Source: Bacillota bacterium (lineage in GTDB: Bacteria; Bacillota; Clostridia; Lachnospirales; Lachnospiraceae). From it: a DNA stretch of 34,338 bases. The notes beneath the pieces were generated by a model. It had not been told where the DNA came from. It saw only the letters and a program-made list of their open reading frames with translations, and did no database searches. The stretch is from NCBI GenBank assembly GCA_023450835.1, contig JAEXGM010000244.1, positions 1-34,338 on the forward strand, read 5' to 3'. The position numbers were made by a program, and so were the translations under genes. Positions 15,873 to 23,454 of this stretch are shown in pieces. Every line of letters starts with the position of its first letter. Within the stretch, counting starts at the first letter, position 1.

Positions 15873-17651
15873 CTATTCTCCCTGGCTGTGCTGGCCTTCG
15901 TACCCGGTTACCGTATTCCCCTGCTTTTCAAGCATATATATGGCAGTCTGTCCGTCATAGAATTCTATAATGAATTTAATGGTTCCATCCGTCACACTGG
16001 CATCTTTGAAAAAGTCCGGCGTTACTTCAAAATTCTTTTGCTCATAATCGACTTTGAAGCTGCTTCCTTTCTCCAGATATGCCCACCAGCTGGAATTTGG
16101 TCCCACCCTGTTCTCTCCTAGGTAGGCGGTTGCTCTCCTGACGGCGGACCCCTTATAGCTCACCGGAATTTTTATCCCTTCTGCAGTAGTACCGGCAGCC
16201 TTTTCAAATACCGGTACTGTATATTTCACCAGATATTCATGCCAGCTGGCTCCGGAGGAAAATTGGATTACCAGTTCCGCAAAGGTTCCGTATTCTCCAT
16301 TCTTTTGCTTATTATATGCTTTTTGCATATAATCTTTTTTCAGGACAATTGTCTTTGTTTTCTTATTATAGGTATAGTCCTTTCCCATTTTAAGACCTTT
16401 GATTCCCTTAAAAGTATTTCCGTTTAATGTAAGGGGTATGGAGACATTTCCCGTAATGCTGTTAAAATACAACGTATCCAGTCCGGCAGCATAGGCGGAA
16501 CGTTTCCCCTCATTGCAGACCTTCAGCATATCTCCTACCTTCTGATTCTTCCACTGATTTGTCTGTCTGTCAATTCCGGAGCCATTATCCCAGAACATCA
16601 GGCAAATTCCGCTTTTACCAGCAAGATAGTTCATATACTCGTAGTATTTTAATTCTTCTCCTTCTTGATTCACAGGGGGATTCTTATCATATCCCAGCAG
16701 ACCATATTCCCCGATTACTACTCCGATACCCTTATCAGAAAAAATCTGGTTGACTGTCTGGAACAGCTGGTCCGCAGCCACTCTCGGCGTATAGTCCTTA
16801 TCCCATAGTACTTCGTCGAACCCTGTCTTCCCCAGATTGGCGCTGAATACCCATTCACTGTAATAATGGACCGTTGCAATAATATTAGGGTCTTTCAGAG
16901 AAGTTATAAAATCATACAGGGGCTGGCTGTTTTCTGCCTTATGATTGGTGTTCAGTGTAGGCAGAATAATCATTCTTTCCTTGTTATTACCGCCGGAACT
17001 GCGGATTATTTTATAGGCGGCTTCATTGATCATATTCAGCTTATCATAGGCAGTAATATTGCCGGTATCGCTGAAATTAGGCTCATTAATTGTCTCAAAG
17101 CTTACCTTTGGGCCTTCCTCCTTCAGGTAATCGGCAAGCTGCTCATAAAATTGTGTATACATGATATATTCCTTGGCAGTCTTGTCCCCATTCCAGGCCG
17201 AGAGCCAGCTCCAGGAATCATGATGCATATTTACCACTACATACAAGCCCAGCTCCTGAGCCCAGTCCACCACTTCCTTATAGCGGGCCAGCCATTCTTT
17301 ATCAATGACGTAGGTTCCGTCCTTCTCCGTATATCTGGTTACAATAGTAAGTGGAATACGGATGCTCTGAAAGCCGTCCGCCTTTACCTTCTTTAACAGT
17401 TTCTTTGTTACGACCGGATTTCCCCAGGCAGTCTCACCGCCGCCCAGATTACTGTTGTTGGTGTCAAAACCGTCAAAAGAATTCCCCAGATTCCATCCGT
17501 TTCCCATATTTCTCACATACTGCTGTGAGGCCGTACGCTGTACGCCGGAACCTTTGGTATCCTTTGCCGACACAATGGCTCCCGGTGTGCTGGCAGCCAT
17601 AAATACCATTACGGCTGCCAGTAAAGCTGCTGCTGCTTTTTTTAGTACCAT
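15873..17651 (-). CDS. Secreted GH5 endo-glucanase/xyloglucanase with CBM_X2 and CBM46-like modules
   Basis: Translation starts at the ATG at 17651 (592 residues), since AGGAGG lies 9 nt upstream; a GTG seven codons earlier overlaps that RBS. A signal peptide covers about residues 1-29 (KKAAAALLAAVMVFMAAS core, likely cut near VSA-KD). The GH5 catalytic domain (about 45-375) begins GNGWNLGNSFDG, has the acid/base Glu190 in TINEPNF and the nucleophile Glu315 in VVIGEYG. It is followed by an Ig-like CBM_X2 module (about 390-490) and a CBM46-like module (about 495-585). This order matches subfamily GH5_4 enzymes in which CBM46 completes a xyloglucan-binding cleft. It would cut xyloglucan or mixed beta-glucan outside the cell. 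It shares its promoter block with the GH31 gene. No dockerin or SLH domain is present, so the enzyme is free. Confidence 0.92.
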   Translation of the reverse strand: MVLKKAAAALLAAVMVFMAASTPGAIVSAKDTKGSGVQRTASQQYVRNMGNGWNLGNSFDGFDTNNSNLGGGETAWGNPVVTKKLLKKVKADGFQSIRIPLTIVTRYTEKDGTYVIDKEWLARYKEVVDWAQELGLYVVVNMHHDSWSWLSAWNGDKTAKEYIMYTQFYEQLADYLKEEGPKVSFETINEPNFSDTGNITAYDKLNMINEAAYKIIRSSGGNNKERMIILPTLNTNHKAENSQPLYDFITSLKDPNIIATVHYYSEWVFSANLGKTGFDEVLWDKDYTPRVAADQLFQTVNQIFSDKGIGVVIGEYGLLGYDKNPPVNQEGEELKYYEYMNYLAGKSGICLMFWDNGSGIDRQTNQWKNQKVGDMLKVCNEGKRSAYAAGLDTLYFNSITGNVSIPLTLNGNTFKGIKGLKMGKDYTYNKKTKTIVLKKDYMQKAYNKQKNGEYGTFAELVIQFSSGASWHEYLVKYTVPVFEKAAGTTAEGIKIPVSYKGSAVRRATAYLGENRVGPNSSWWAYLEKGSSFKVDYEQKNFEVTPDFFKDASVTDGTIKFIIEFYDGQTAIYMLEKQGNTVTGYEGQHSQGE

Positions 17652-17738
17652 AAACCCTTTCCTCCTAAACACTTAATCTTTTTTACTGTGGGCAACATTT
17701 TACCTGTTAGTATATTTTTTACCTTGCTGCCTTCACTC

Positions 17739-17806
17739 CTTTATTTTCCCATATTTGTAATTTATTTCAATCAGAGGAATCCGAGATTTTTTACAGTAAA
17801 AATTCC
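17739..17806 (-). promoter_or_regulatory. Conserved promoter block of the GH5 gene (copy B)
   Basis: Same elements and spacings as 15541-15608: CTTTAT at 17739, TTTCAA at 17765, GGAATC at 17776, ATTCC at 17802 (plus-strand reading). The -35-like TTGAAA is about 114 nt upstream of the start codon. Confidence 0.7.
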
Positions 17807-17936
17807 ATATTCGTTATGCATCTCCTGCATTTCTTTTAAATATTTAAAGATAGCAGCTCCAGGATACCGTTACCATACAGCAGGACCGGATTGCTTCAGG
17901 CAAAGCTTGAAGATTTGTCCAATTAGCCTCTATCCA

Positions 17937-17986
17937 ATAGAAAACAGTTCCTTACCTTGATTTTGAAGGCAGGAACTGTTTTCTAT
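17937..17986. terminator. Bidirectional-looking terminator after the GntR gene
   Basis: Perfect 16-bp stem (17937-17952 with 17971-17986), 18-nt loop, with A-rich and T-rich sides. It lies 22 nt past the GntR stop codon on the minus strand. The T-run is part of the stem rather than a clean tail. Confidence 0.7.
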
Positions 17987-18008
17987 CGGGCTTTATTTAT
18001 TCACTTGT

Positions 18009-18665
18009 TTATGATAATACATTTTTATATTTTTCTTGTATGCCATATTCCTTTATAAATTGCCTTACCCTTTGTATGACGTCTTCGCCGCCAACCACGA
18101 AAATAGTGTCCCCCTTTTCAAAGCCGCCATAAGGGCCGGGAGAGAGGATAAGAGAATCCTTTCTTTTGATGGCAATGATGGTCGCTCCGGTATTCTGCCA
18201 GAATTTTGTCTCTGAAATCGTCTGTCCGATTAATCCTGAGCCGTTATCAATTTCAATTTCCAATGGTGCTAAAACATTCAGATTCTTCAGACGGTCGGAA
18301 TAATCCACAATCATTTCAACCCTGTCGTTGATAGCATTTTCAATATCCTTCTTCTGCACCAGCAGTTCCTTTATTTCGTTCTTTAAGGAACGTATAGTCT
18401 CCTTATTCTGAAATTTTTTAACAAAAGAATAGGCATTGTTCAGAGATGAAATATAGATTCCGCTGCCCTGGGATGGCATAACCACCTGCATATCTTCCAA
18501 GAGATTAACGGCTCTTCTTATGGTCTCCGGAGAGACATTGTATTCACTGGCTAATATGGAGCGTCCGAAGATTCGGTCTCCTTCTTTAAACTCACCGTTA
18601 CATATCCTTCCTGCTAAATCTAACGCGATATTCATATATCTTGGAGTATCAATTCTTTGACCCAT
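18009..18665 (-). CDS. GntR-type regulator with C-terminal RCK_C (TrkA-C) domain, BusR-like
   Basis: The 218-residue protein combines a GntR winged helix (about residues 5-75, with GEFKEGDRIFGRSILASEY and SPETIRRAVNLLEDM), a coiled-coil helix (about 85-125) and an RCK_C domain (about 135-212, ending KGDTIFVVGGEDVIQRVRQF). This is the domain order of BusR, the c-di-AMP-binding repressor of the BusAB glycine betaine transporter in lactic acid bacteria, which is of nearly the same length. Here the neighbouring operon is an OpuC-type compatible-solute transporter, so the same regulatory logic is likely (inference). ATG at 18665 with AAGGGGATAA upstream. It has its own promoter at 18777-18806. Confidence 0.85.
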   Translation of the reverse strand: MGQRIDTPRYMNIALDLAGRICNGEFKEGDRIFGRSILASEYNVSPETIRRAVNLLEDMQVVMPSQGSGIYISSLNNAYSFVKKFQNKETIRSLKNEIKELLVQKKDIENAINDRVEMIVDYSDRLKNLNVLAPLEIEIDNGSGLIGQTISETKFWQNTGATIIAIKRKDSLILSPGPYGGFEKGDTIFVVGGEDVIQRVRQFIKEYGIQEKYKNVLS

Positions 18666-18703
18666 ATGTTATCCCCTTGGAGTAATATTCAACGCACGCT
18701 ATT

Positions 18704-18767
18704 ATCATGAACCTCGTCCATGATCATTCGCTCCACTCGCATACTGCAAGCAAGCTTGGCATATGCT
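18704..18767 (-). promoter_or_regulatory. Inverted repeats in the GntR gene leader
   Basis: Two dyads lie between promoter and start codon: ATCATG/CATGAT arms (18704-18709, 18719-18724) with a 9-nt loop, and an imperfect 13-nt pair at 18740-18767 (10 of 13 match, 2-nt loop). Either could be an autoregulatory operator or an RNA structure. Neither is proven. Confidence 0.4.
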
Positions 18768-18776
18768 CATTACGCT

Positions 18777-18806
18777 ATTATATCACAATTTGAGATAAAT
18801 TAACAA
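18777..18806 (-). promoter_or_regulatory. Promoter of the GntR-RCK_C gene
   Basis: Minus strand: TTGTTA (18801-18806), 18-nt spacer, perfect TATAAT (18777-18782). It gives a leader of about 105 nt that includes the dyads at 18704-18767. Confidence 0.7.
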
Positions 18807-18819
18807 TCAATTATAAAGG

Positions 18820-18847
18820 CAGGCACCTCAAATATCTAAGGTGCCTG
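18820..18847 (-). terminator. Terminator of the OpuC-type operon
   Basis: Perfect 9-bp GC-rich stem (CAGGCACCT with AGGTGCCTG) and a 10-nt loop, followed on the minus strand by a short T-rich stretch. It lies about 30 nt past the binding-protein stop and just ahead of the GntR promoter. Confidence 0.8.
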
Positions 18848-18877
18848 AAGCATACTTCATAGTATTATTCCGGATTT

Positions 18878-19771
18878 TTATTTTTCTATAATCCCCGCGG
18901 AAACAAGGAAATCATGTGCTACGGTATCTGCCTTCATGCCTTCGTCATCCACCTTCGCATTCAATTCCTGCATGGCTTCTTCATCAATTTTTCCCGTAAG
19001 TTTATTAAGGGCTGTTTCTATTTGAGGATATTTATCAAGGGTATCCTGCCGTACAATTGGCAGACAATCATAGGGCGGAAAGAATTCCTGATCATCCTTT
19101 AATATTTTAAGATCAAATACTTTTATCTGACCATCGGTGGCATAGGCATCAACCACATCAACCTCTCCCCCGGATAAGGAGCGGTACATGATACCATGAT
19201 CCATTCCTTTGGCCTCCTTAAAGTTCATATTATACGCCGATTGAAGCCCCGGATATCCGTCCGGTCGGTCCTTAAACTCAAATTCACATCCCATAGTAAG
19301 GTCTCCGGCAACTTTAGCCAGATCACTAAATGTTTCAAGATTATACTTCTGTGCCGTATCCTGTGTCACTGCAAGAGTATAGGTATTATTAAAACCAATG
19401 GACCCCATAGCCTTGAGCTTATCCTCCGCCATCAGTTCTTTCGCTTTGTCAAGGGTCTCCTGGGAGGTACCTGTTGCTTCCTGATAATAATTGGCAACTA
19501 TGGTTCCTGTGTAGTCAGGATACATCTGGATATCATTGTTCTCCAAAGCCGTCCAGGCAACATTGGACCCTCCGAGATTCACCTTGCGGACCACTTTTAA
19601 ATCCGTATTGGCCTCTAAGAGATCTGCCATCATGTGTGCAATAATAATATTCTCGGTAAAATTCTTCGAGCCTACGGTAACAGTCCCTTCATTCTTGCTA
19701 TCACCCTTGCCGCAGCCGTATAAGGCAAGGATTGACACAGCGGCCAAACATAAAAATAACATTTTTTTCAT
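18878..19771 (-). CDS. opuCC: Osmoprotectant ABC transporter substrate-binding lipoprotein
   Basis: The 297-residue protein starts MKKMLFLCLAAVSILALYGC, with the lipobox Cys at position 20, so it is anchored outside the membrane. It shows the OpuAC/ProX-type pattern: VGSKNFTENIIIAHMMADLLE near the mature N-terminus, NLGGSNVAWTALENNDIQMYPDYTG, and MYRSLSGGEVDVVDAYATDGQI. The family binds glycine betaine, carnitine, choline or related compatible solutes and hands them to the permease. It is the last gene of the ATPase-permease-binding protein unit, 24 nt after the permease. Which quaternary amine is bound cannot be told. No second permease (OpuCD-like) is present. Confidence 0.88.
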   Translation of the reverse strand: MKKMLFLCLAAVSILALYGCGKGDSKNEGTVTVGSKNFTENIIIAHMMADLLEANTDLKVVRKVNLGGSNVAWTALENNDIQMYPDYTGTIVANYYQEATGTSQETLDKAKELMAEDKLKAMGSIGFNNTYTLAVTQDTAQKYNLETFSDLAKVAGDLTMGCEFEFKDRPDGYPGLQSAYNMNFKEAKGMDHGIMYRSLSGGEVDVVDAYATDGQIKVFDLKILKDDQEFFPPYDCLPIVRQDTLDKYPQIETALNKLTGKIDEEAMQELNAKVDDEGMKADTVAHDFLVSAGIIEK

Positions 19772-19795
19772 AATGGTTCTCCCTTCTTTGATAAA

Positions 19796-20458
19796 CTATT
19801 GGTTGATTTTTAACCCTTTTGGCGTGGCAGTTTTTTCAAGACGCCCAAGCAGCCAGTCAAAAAGCAGCGCCAGTACCGCGGCGGGAATTGCTCCTATTAA
19901 AACCAGCGCATCAATATTTCTTGCGATGCCAAGAAATATGAAGTCTCCAAGGCCTCCTCCGCCTATAAAGGCCGCAAGAGTTGCCGTGCCGACATTAATT
20001 ACAGTAGCCGTCCGGATTCCCGCCATCATTACGCTAAGTGCAAGAGGTAGCTGTACTCTGCAAAGAATCTGAAAGCTTGTCATACCCATTCCCCTTGCTG
20101 CTTCCAGAGTTGATTTATCTACATCCTTTATTCCTGTAAAGGTATTGCGTATGATGGGTAAAAGGGAGTATAAGAACAAGGCTGCAACAGCAGTTTTAAT
20201 TCCTATTCCGAATAAGGGAATCATGAAACCCAAAAGAGCAAGGCTTGGAATTGTCTGCAGAATACCGGCGACTCCCAGAACAGGGGTCTCAAGAATCTTT
20301 ACACGTGTGACCAGGATGCCAAGAGGAACTCCTATTAGAATAGCAATTAACATAGAAATAAAGACTAGCTGGATATGCTGCAGCAGTGCCTGTAATAAAT
20401 CCGACCAACGCATATTCAGCTGATATAAAATTTGTACCCATATTGATTCATTTCTCAA
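19796..20458 (-). CDS. opuCB: Osmoprotectant ABC transporter permease
   Basis: A 220-residue membrane protein with about five or six hydrophobic helices and the ABC permease EAA-type loop (LEAARGMGMTSFQILCRVQLPLALSVMMAGIRTA). Length and pattern match OpuCB/ProW-like subunits. The start is TTG at 20458, overlapping the ATPase stop by 11 nt, with GGAGGGGAG upstream inside the ATPase gene; an ATG nearby is in another frame. Because only one permease gene exists here, the channel is probably a homodimer, unlike B. subtilis OpuC with two permeases. Confidence 0.88.
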   Translation of the reverse strand: MRNESIWVQILYQLNMRWSDLLQALLQHIQLVFISMLIAILIGVPLGILVTRVKILETPVLGVAGILQTIPSLALLGFMIPLFGIGIKTAVAALFLYSLLPIIRNTFTGIKDVDKSTLEAARGMGMTSFQILCRVQLPLALSVMMAGIRTATVINVGTATLAAFIGGGGLGDFIFLGIARNIDALVLIGAIPAAVLALLFDWLLGRLEKTATPKGLKINQ

Positions 20459-21587
20459 TCAGCTCCCCTCCTTCCTCCGACCACTGATCGGCAAAAAAGC
20501 TTAGCAGGGAGCCCCTGGTAACAACACCAATTACCTTCTTTGCCTCGTCTACCACAGGAATAATACCATAAGCTGCTTTTGTTATCATCTGCAAAGCATC
20601 CTTCGCAGTTGCTGTATTATTAAGAACCATATTCGCCGGCTGCATGATTTCCGCAATGGTCTGTGCCTGGTCTTTTCTGGCCTGAAGCTCATAGCCAGAC
20701 ATAATTCCAAGTAATTTTCCATTTTCATCCGCAATAATCAGGGTATCGGTCTTACGCTGGCGCATATAGTTTATGGCCACTGTCAGGGTTTTGGATGGCA
20801 GGGTCAATGCCGGATTATCACGCATGATATCCGTTACAGATATGTAATCCGGATTCTGATAAATACGTTTCTTTCCGATAAACTCCTCTACAAACCCATG
20901 GGCCGGATGATTCAGCAGCTGATCCGGTGTATCCAGCTGTAACAGTTCCCCGTCCTTCATTATGGCGATTCTATCTCCTAACTTAAGAGCTTCGTCCATG
21001 TCATGGGTTACAAAAACTATAGTTTTATGCATTTCAGACTGGATGCGGATTAATTCGTCCTGAAGCTGTTCCCTGGTAATCGGATCCAACGCGCCAAAAG
21101 GTTCATCCATCAGGATAATGTCGGGATTAGCCGCCAGTGCCCGGGCAACGCCGACACGCTGCTGCTGTCCGCCGGAAAGCTCCCGCGGATAGCGCTTTGC
21201 GAATATATCCGGCTCCAGCCCCACCATTTTCATCAGTTTCTCCACACGTTCCTTAGTTTCAGGCTCTTTCCATTTCTTCAGCTTTGGTATCAAAGAAATA
21301 TTTTCTTCTATCGTATAGTGGGGAAACAGTCCTATTTGCTGAATTACATAGCCTATATTACGACGGAGATAAACAGGGTCCAGCTTATTGATATCTTCCC
21401 CGTCAATGGAGATTTTACCTTCCGTATGCGTAATAATCCGATTAATCATTTTCATTGTTGTCGTTTTGCCGCAGCCACTGGGGCCGATGAGTACCAGCAG
21501 TTCACCATTTTGTATTTCAAAATCAAGTGATTTTACAGCTGCAGGCCCGTCGCCGTATTTTTTACTGACATTTTCAAATTTAATCAT
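20448..21587 (-). CDS. opuCA: Osmoprotectant ABC transporter ATPase with tandem CBS domains
   Basis: The start is the ATG at 21587 (379 residues), with AAAGGAG 6-7 nt upstream; the longer frame has no RBS. The ATPase domain (1-240) shows Walker A GPSGCGKTT, the Q-loop near VIQQIGLFPHY, signature LSGGQQQRVG, Walker B IILMDEPFGALD and the switch His in VTHDMDEA. Residues about 250-370 form two CBS domains (TDIMRDNPALTLPS onward and AEIMQPANMVLNN onward), as in OpuCA/OpuAA-type transporters, where CBS domains sense ionic strength or c-di-AMP. First gene of the transporter operon. The upstream palindrome on its -35 box suggests repression, plausibly by the GntR-RCK_C protein. Confidence 0.92.
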   Translation of the reverse strand: MIKFENVSKKYGDGPAAVKSLDFEIQNGELLVLIGPSGCGKTTTMKMINRIITHTEGKISIDGEDINKLDPVYLRRNIGYVIQQIGLFPHYTIEENISLIPKLKKWKEPETKERVEKLMKMVGLEPDIFAKRYPRELSGGQQQRVGVARALAANPDIILMDEPFGALDPITREQLQDELIRIQSEMHKTIVFVTHDMDEALKLGDRIAIMKDGELLQLDTPDQLLNHPAHGFVEEFIGKKRIYQNPDYISVTDIMRDNPALTLPSKTLTVAINYMRQRKTDTLIIADENGKLLGIMSGYELQARKDQAQTIAEIMQPANMVLNNTATAKDALQMITKAAYGIIPVVDEAKKVIGVVTRGSLLSFFADQWSEEGGELIEK

Positions 21588-21609
21588 ATACTGCTCCTTT
21601 CCTACAAAG

Positions 21610-21662
21610 AGGATAACACAATTTATGTAAAATAACAACCTTTAATTTTATTTAAGTTGTTA
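21610..21662 (-). promoter_or_regulatory. Promoter of the osmoprotectant operon overlapped by a TAACAAC/GTTGTTA palindrome
   Basis: Minus strand promoter: TTGTTA (21633-21638), 17-nt spacer, TATCCT (21610-21615). The -35 box lies inside one arm of an inverted repeat, TAACAAC (21633-21639) and GTTGTTA (21656-21662), with arm starts 23 bp apart. A dimeric repressor bound here would block RNA polymerase. The BusR-like protein is the obvious candidate (inference). Confidence 0.6.
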
Positions 21663-21769
21663 CTTTATTTAAATAATAACATCTATCATTTTAAAAATCA
21701 GTGTATTTATAATAAGTTCTGCACATTATATTAATAAGCTCATATAATCTTATTAATGGCCAAAATATC

Positions 21770-21798
21770 TTGACTTTTTATAAAAAACTGTGTAAATT
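21770..21798 (+). promoter_or_regulatory. Promoter of the CaCA antiporter leader
   Basis: TTGACT (21770-21775), 17-nt spacer, TAAATT (21793-21798). It would start transcription just before the structured leader. Confidence 0.55.
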
Positions 21799-21804
21799 AT
21801 TATA

Positions 21805-21905
21805 AGTTATATATTACTAATTCGGTTGGGCAGGCAACTGCTTCAAGGTTTTGAGCTTAAAGGGCGGAGAGCTTCGTAATGAAGTTCTTTACCCTTTTTT
21901 TATTA
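21805..21905 (+). promoter_or_regulatory. Structured leader with intrinsic terminator (candidate riboswitch/attenuator)
   Basis: Between promoter and start codon, three elements follow each other: a GCAG stem closed by a GCAA tetraloop (about 21830-21840), a TCAA/TTGA stem (about 21843-21854), and a long hairpin (about 21859-21897: AAAGGG.GGAGAGCTTC with GAAGTTCTTT.CCCTTT) followed by a run of seven T residues. That last hairpin is a strong intrinsic terminator placed before the gene, the layout of a transcription attenuator. The antiporter gene suggests a cation or second-messenger ligand. I could not match a known riboswitch class with confidence; the Na+-responsive DUF1646 class is a candidate, while the yybP-ykoY Mn class does not fit. 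Confidence 0.6.
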
Positions 21906-21919
21906 GAAAGGAGGATTAT

Positions 21920-22906
21920 ATGCAATATTTTTTGTTAATTTTAGGTTTGACCCTGATAATAAAAAGTGCCGATATGTTAATTGATTCTTCTTCCAAAATA
22001 GCCAAACGGTATGGGGTTTCTTCTTTTGTAATAGGAATCACCGTAATCGCATTTGGCACCAGCGCTCCGGAGCTTGCGGTTGGCATTATTTCCGGCGTAA
22101 CACATACCAATCAGCTTACTCTCGGTAACACAATCGGAAGTTCATTGACAAATACGGCATTGATTGTGGGTATTTCAGCCATTATTATGCCGCTGCAGGT
22201 AAAGGATTCCGTTGTGAGGCGCGAGATTCCTACACTGCTTGGCATTCAATTTATCCTTGCCGTCATGCTTTTTATTGGCGGTCGGCTCTCCCGGATAGAC
22301 GGACTATTATTAATAATCGGTTTTTCGGGATTCATGTTATATGTCATCAGGGATTCCAAAAGCTCCATGAAGATAGAAATAGATGCGGAAGGTGACATTG
22401 ATACTGATGCAGATGGTAATCAATTGCCCCCGGAAACGGTAGAAAAACCGCCTAAGAGCCTTTGGAAGCTTGTATGTCTTTCACTTTTCTCCCTTGCAGG
22501 GCTTTTTATCGGAGGAAAACTGGCTGTAGAAAGCAGTACCAGCATAGCCCAAAGTCTGGGCTTAAGTGAGACACTGATTGGCCTTACTGTTGTGGCAATT
22601 GCAACAACTATGCCAGAACTTATTACAAGTATAATGGCGGCCATAAAGAAAGAACCTGATATCGTGCTGGGAAATTGTATTGGCAGTAATATTTTTAATA
22701 TTCTTCTGGTACTGGGTCTGTCTTCTATTATTTCACCCATTCAGATGGAGGCAGCCCTTTGGCTGGATATCCTTATCATGGGAGTACTTACGGTCTTCGT
22801 CTTTGCAATCTCATGGTTTAGAAAGACTATAAGGCGCAGAAGTGGAATTATTCTTTTACTTACCTATATTTCCTATCTTGTGTTCAAGATTATCACGGCA
22901 TTCTGA
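21920..22906 (+). CDS. CaCA-family calcium/sodium antiporter (YrbG-like)
   Basis: I choose the ATG at 21920 (328 residues) with GAAAGGAGG upstream; a longer frame would run through the leader terminator. The protein has about ten membrane helices and two inverted alpha-repeats: FGTSAPELAVGI with GNTIGSSLTN in the first half, and ATTMPELITSI with GNCIGSNIFN in the second. An acidic cytoplasmic loop (about residues 155-175, IDAEGDIDTDADGNQ) links the halves. Such proteins exchange Na+ (or H+) for Ca2+ across the membrane. The first GN motif reads GSS rather than GSN, a mild deviation. It lies next to, and divergent from, the osmoprotectant operon, which fits a role in ionic stress. Terminator at 22954-22996. 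Confidence 0.88.
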   Translation: MQYFLLILGLTLIIKSADMLIDSSSKIAKRYGVSSFVIGITVIAFGTSAPELAVGIISGVTHTNQLTLGNTIGSSLTNTALIVGISAIIMPLQVKDSVVRREIPTLLGIQFILAVMLFIGGRLSRIDGLLLIIGFSGFMLYVIRDSKSSMKIEIDAEGDIDTDADGNQLPPETVEKPPKSLWKLVCLSLFSLAGLFIGGKLAVESSTSIAQSLGLSETLIGLTVVAIATTMPELITSIMAAIKKEPDIVLGNCIGSNIFNILLVLGLSSIISPIQMEAALWLDILIMGVLTVFVFAISWFRKTIRRRSGIILLLTYISYLVFKIITAF

Positions 22907-22953
22907 GAGCAAATTTTCAAATGCATGACAGCCAAGATATCAATTCTAAAAAT

Positions 22954-22996
22954 AATAGCGCCATTACCCGGTATATAACCCGGGCCTGGCGCTATT
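22954..22996 (+). terminator. Hairpin between antiporter and cupin genes
   Basis: Perfect 10-bp outer stem AATAGCGCCA (22954-22963) with TGGCGCTATT (22987-22996), extended inside by CCCGG/CCGGG-type pairing. It stands between converging genes. The outer AT pairs give some T-run on either strand, so it may stop both transcripts. Confidence 0.7.
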
Positions 22997-23094
22997 ATGC
23001 TTAGTATCAAACCGAATATTTCCATGGATAAGTTCGGTATATCTGACTCTTAATTTTGAACTCGTATTTACTTAAAATATTAAAAGGTAGTTTC

Positions 23095-23454
23095 CTATAT
23101 TTCTTCTAAGACTTCCACAGTTCTTTCGTTTTTGACATTACCGGTATTCAACGTCGTTTTAGGTTCCAGCAGCATAACATGTACCTCATCTTCAGCAACC
23201 GGCATATGTTCTATTCCCCTTGGTATAATGAAGAACTCACCCTCATTTAGAATAATATCTTCTGTGCGTAACTTAATAATTAATTTTCCCTTGATAACCA
23301 GGAACATCTCGTCCTCATTTTCGTGCATGTGCCATACGAATTCGCCTTTAAGCTTTGCGAGTTTTACATATGACTCATTGAGGCCGCCAACAATTTTGGG
23401 ACTCCAGTACTCACTGAAAGTACTCAGTTTTTCATTGATATTAATTTTTTCCAT
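23095..23454 (-). CDS. Small cupin-domain protein
   Basis: The 119-residue protein is a single cupin barrel. Motif 1 is WHMHENEDEMFLVIKG (His, His, Glu metal ligands) and motif 2 is GEFFIIPRGIEHMP with the fourth ligand His. It starts at ATG 23454 with GGAGG about 9 nt upstream. Small cupins of this type include sugar isomerases, oxygenases and sensor-like proteins; the sequence does not say which. It stands alone: the antiporter converges from the left and about 500 bp without genes lie upstream. Confidence 0.82.
   Translation of the reverse strand: MEKININEKLSTFSEYWSPKIVGGLNESYVKLAKLKGEFVWHMHENEDEMFLVIKGKLIIKLRTEDIILNEGEFFIIPRGIEHMPVAEDEVHVMLLEPKTTLNTGNVKNERTVEVLEEI

Larger units (their letters stand above)
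17673..18008. other. Intergenic region between GntR regulator and GH5
   Basis: A 336-bp stretch holding the GH5 promoter block (17739-17806) and the GntR terminator (17937-17986). Between these (17807-17936) I see no gene or clear structure. Confidence 0.6.

Noticed and set aside
16866..17396. 176-residue frame on the plus strand inside the GH5 gene
   Set aside because: It lies entirely antisense to a strongly supported GH5 domain, has no RBS and no recognisable family.
17651..17672. GTG start seven codons upstream for the GH5 gene
   Set aside because: Those codons overlap the AGGAGG ribosome binding site of the ATG at 17651.
19536..20072. 178-residue plus-strand frame across the binding-protein/permease junction
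   Set aside because: Antisense to two well-identified transporter genes, low-complexity Ser/Pro composition, no RBS.
21805..21905. yybP-ykoY (Mn) riboswitch or ydaO (c-di-AMP) riboswitch before the antiporter
   Set aside because: The conserved blocks of these classes as I remember them are not visible; the leader is shorter than ydaO. It is kept as an unclassified candidate.
21851..21919. Upstream extension of the antiporter reading frame
   Set aside because: It would be translated through the leader terminator, and the ATG at 21920 has a strong RBS.
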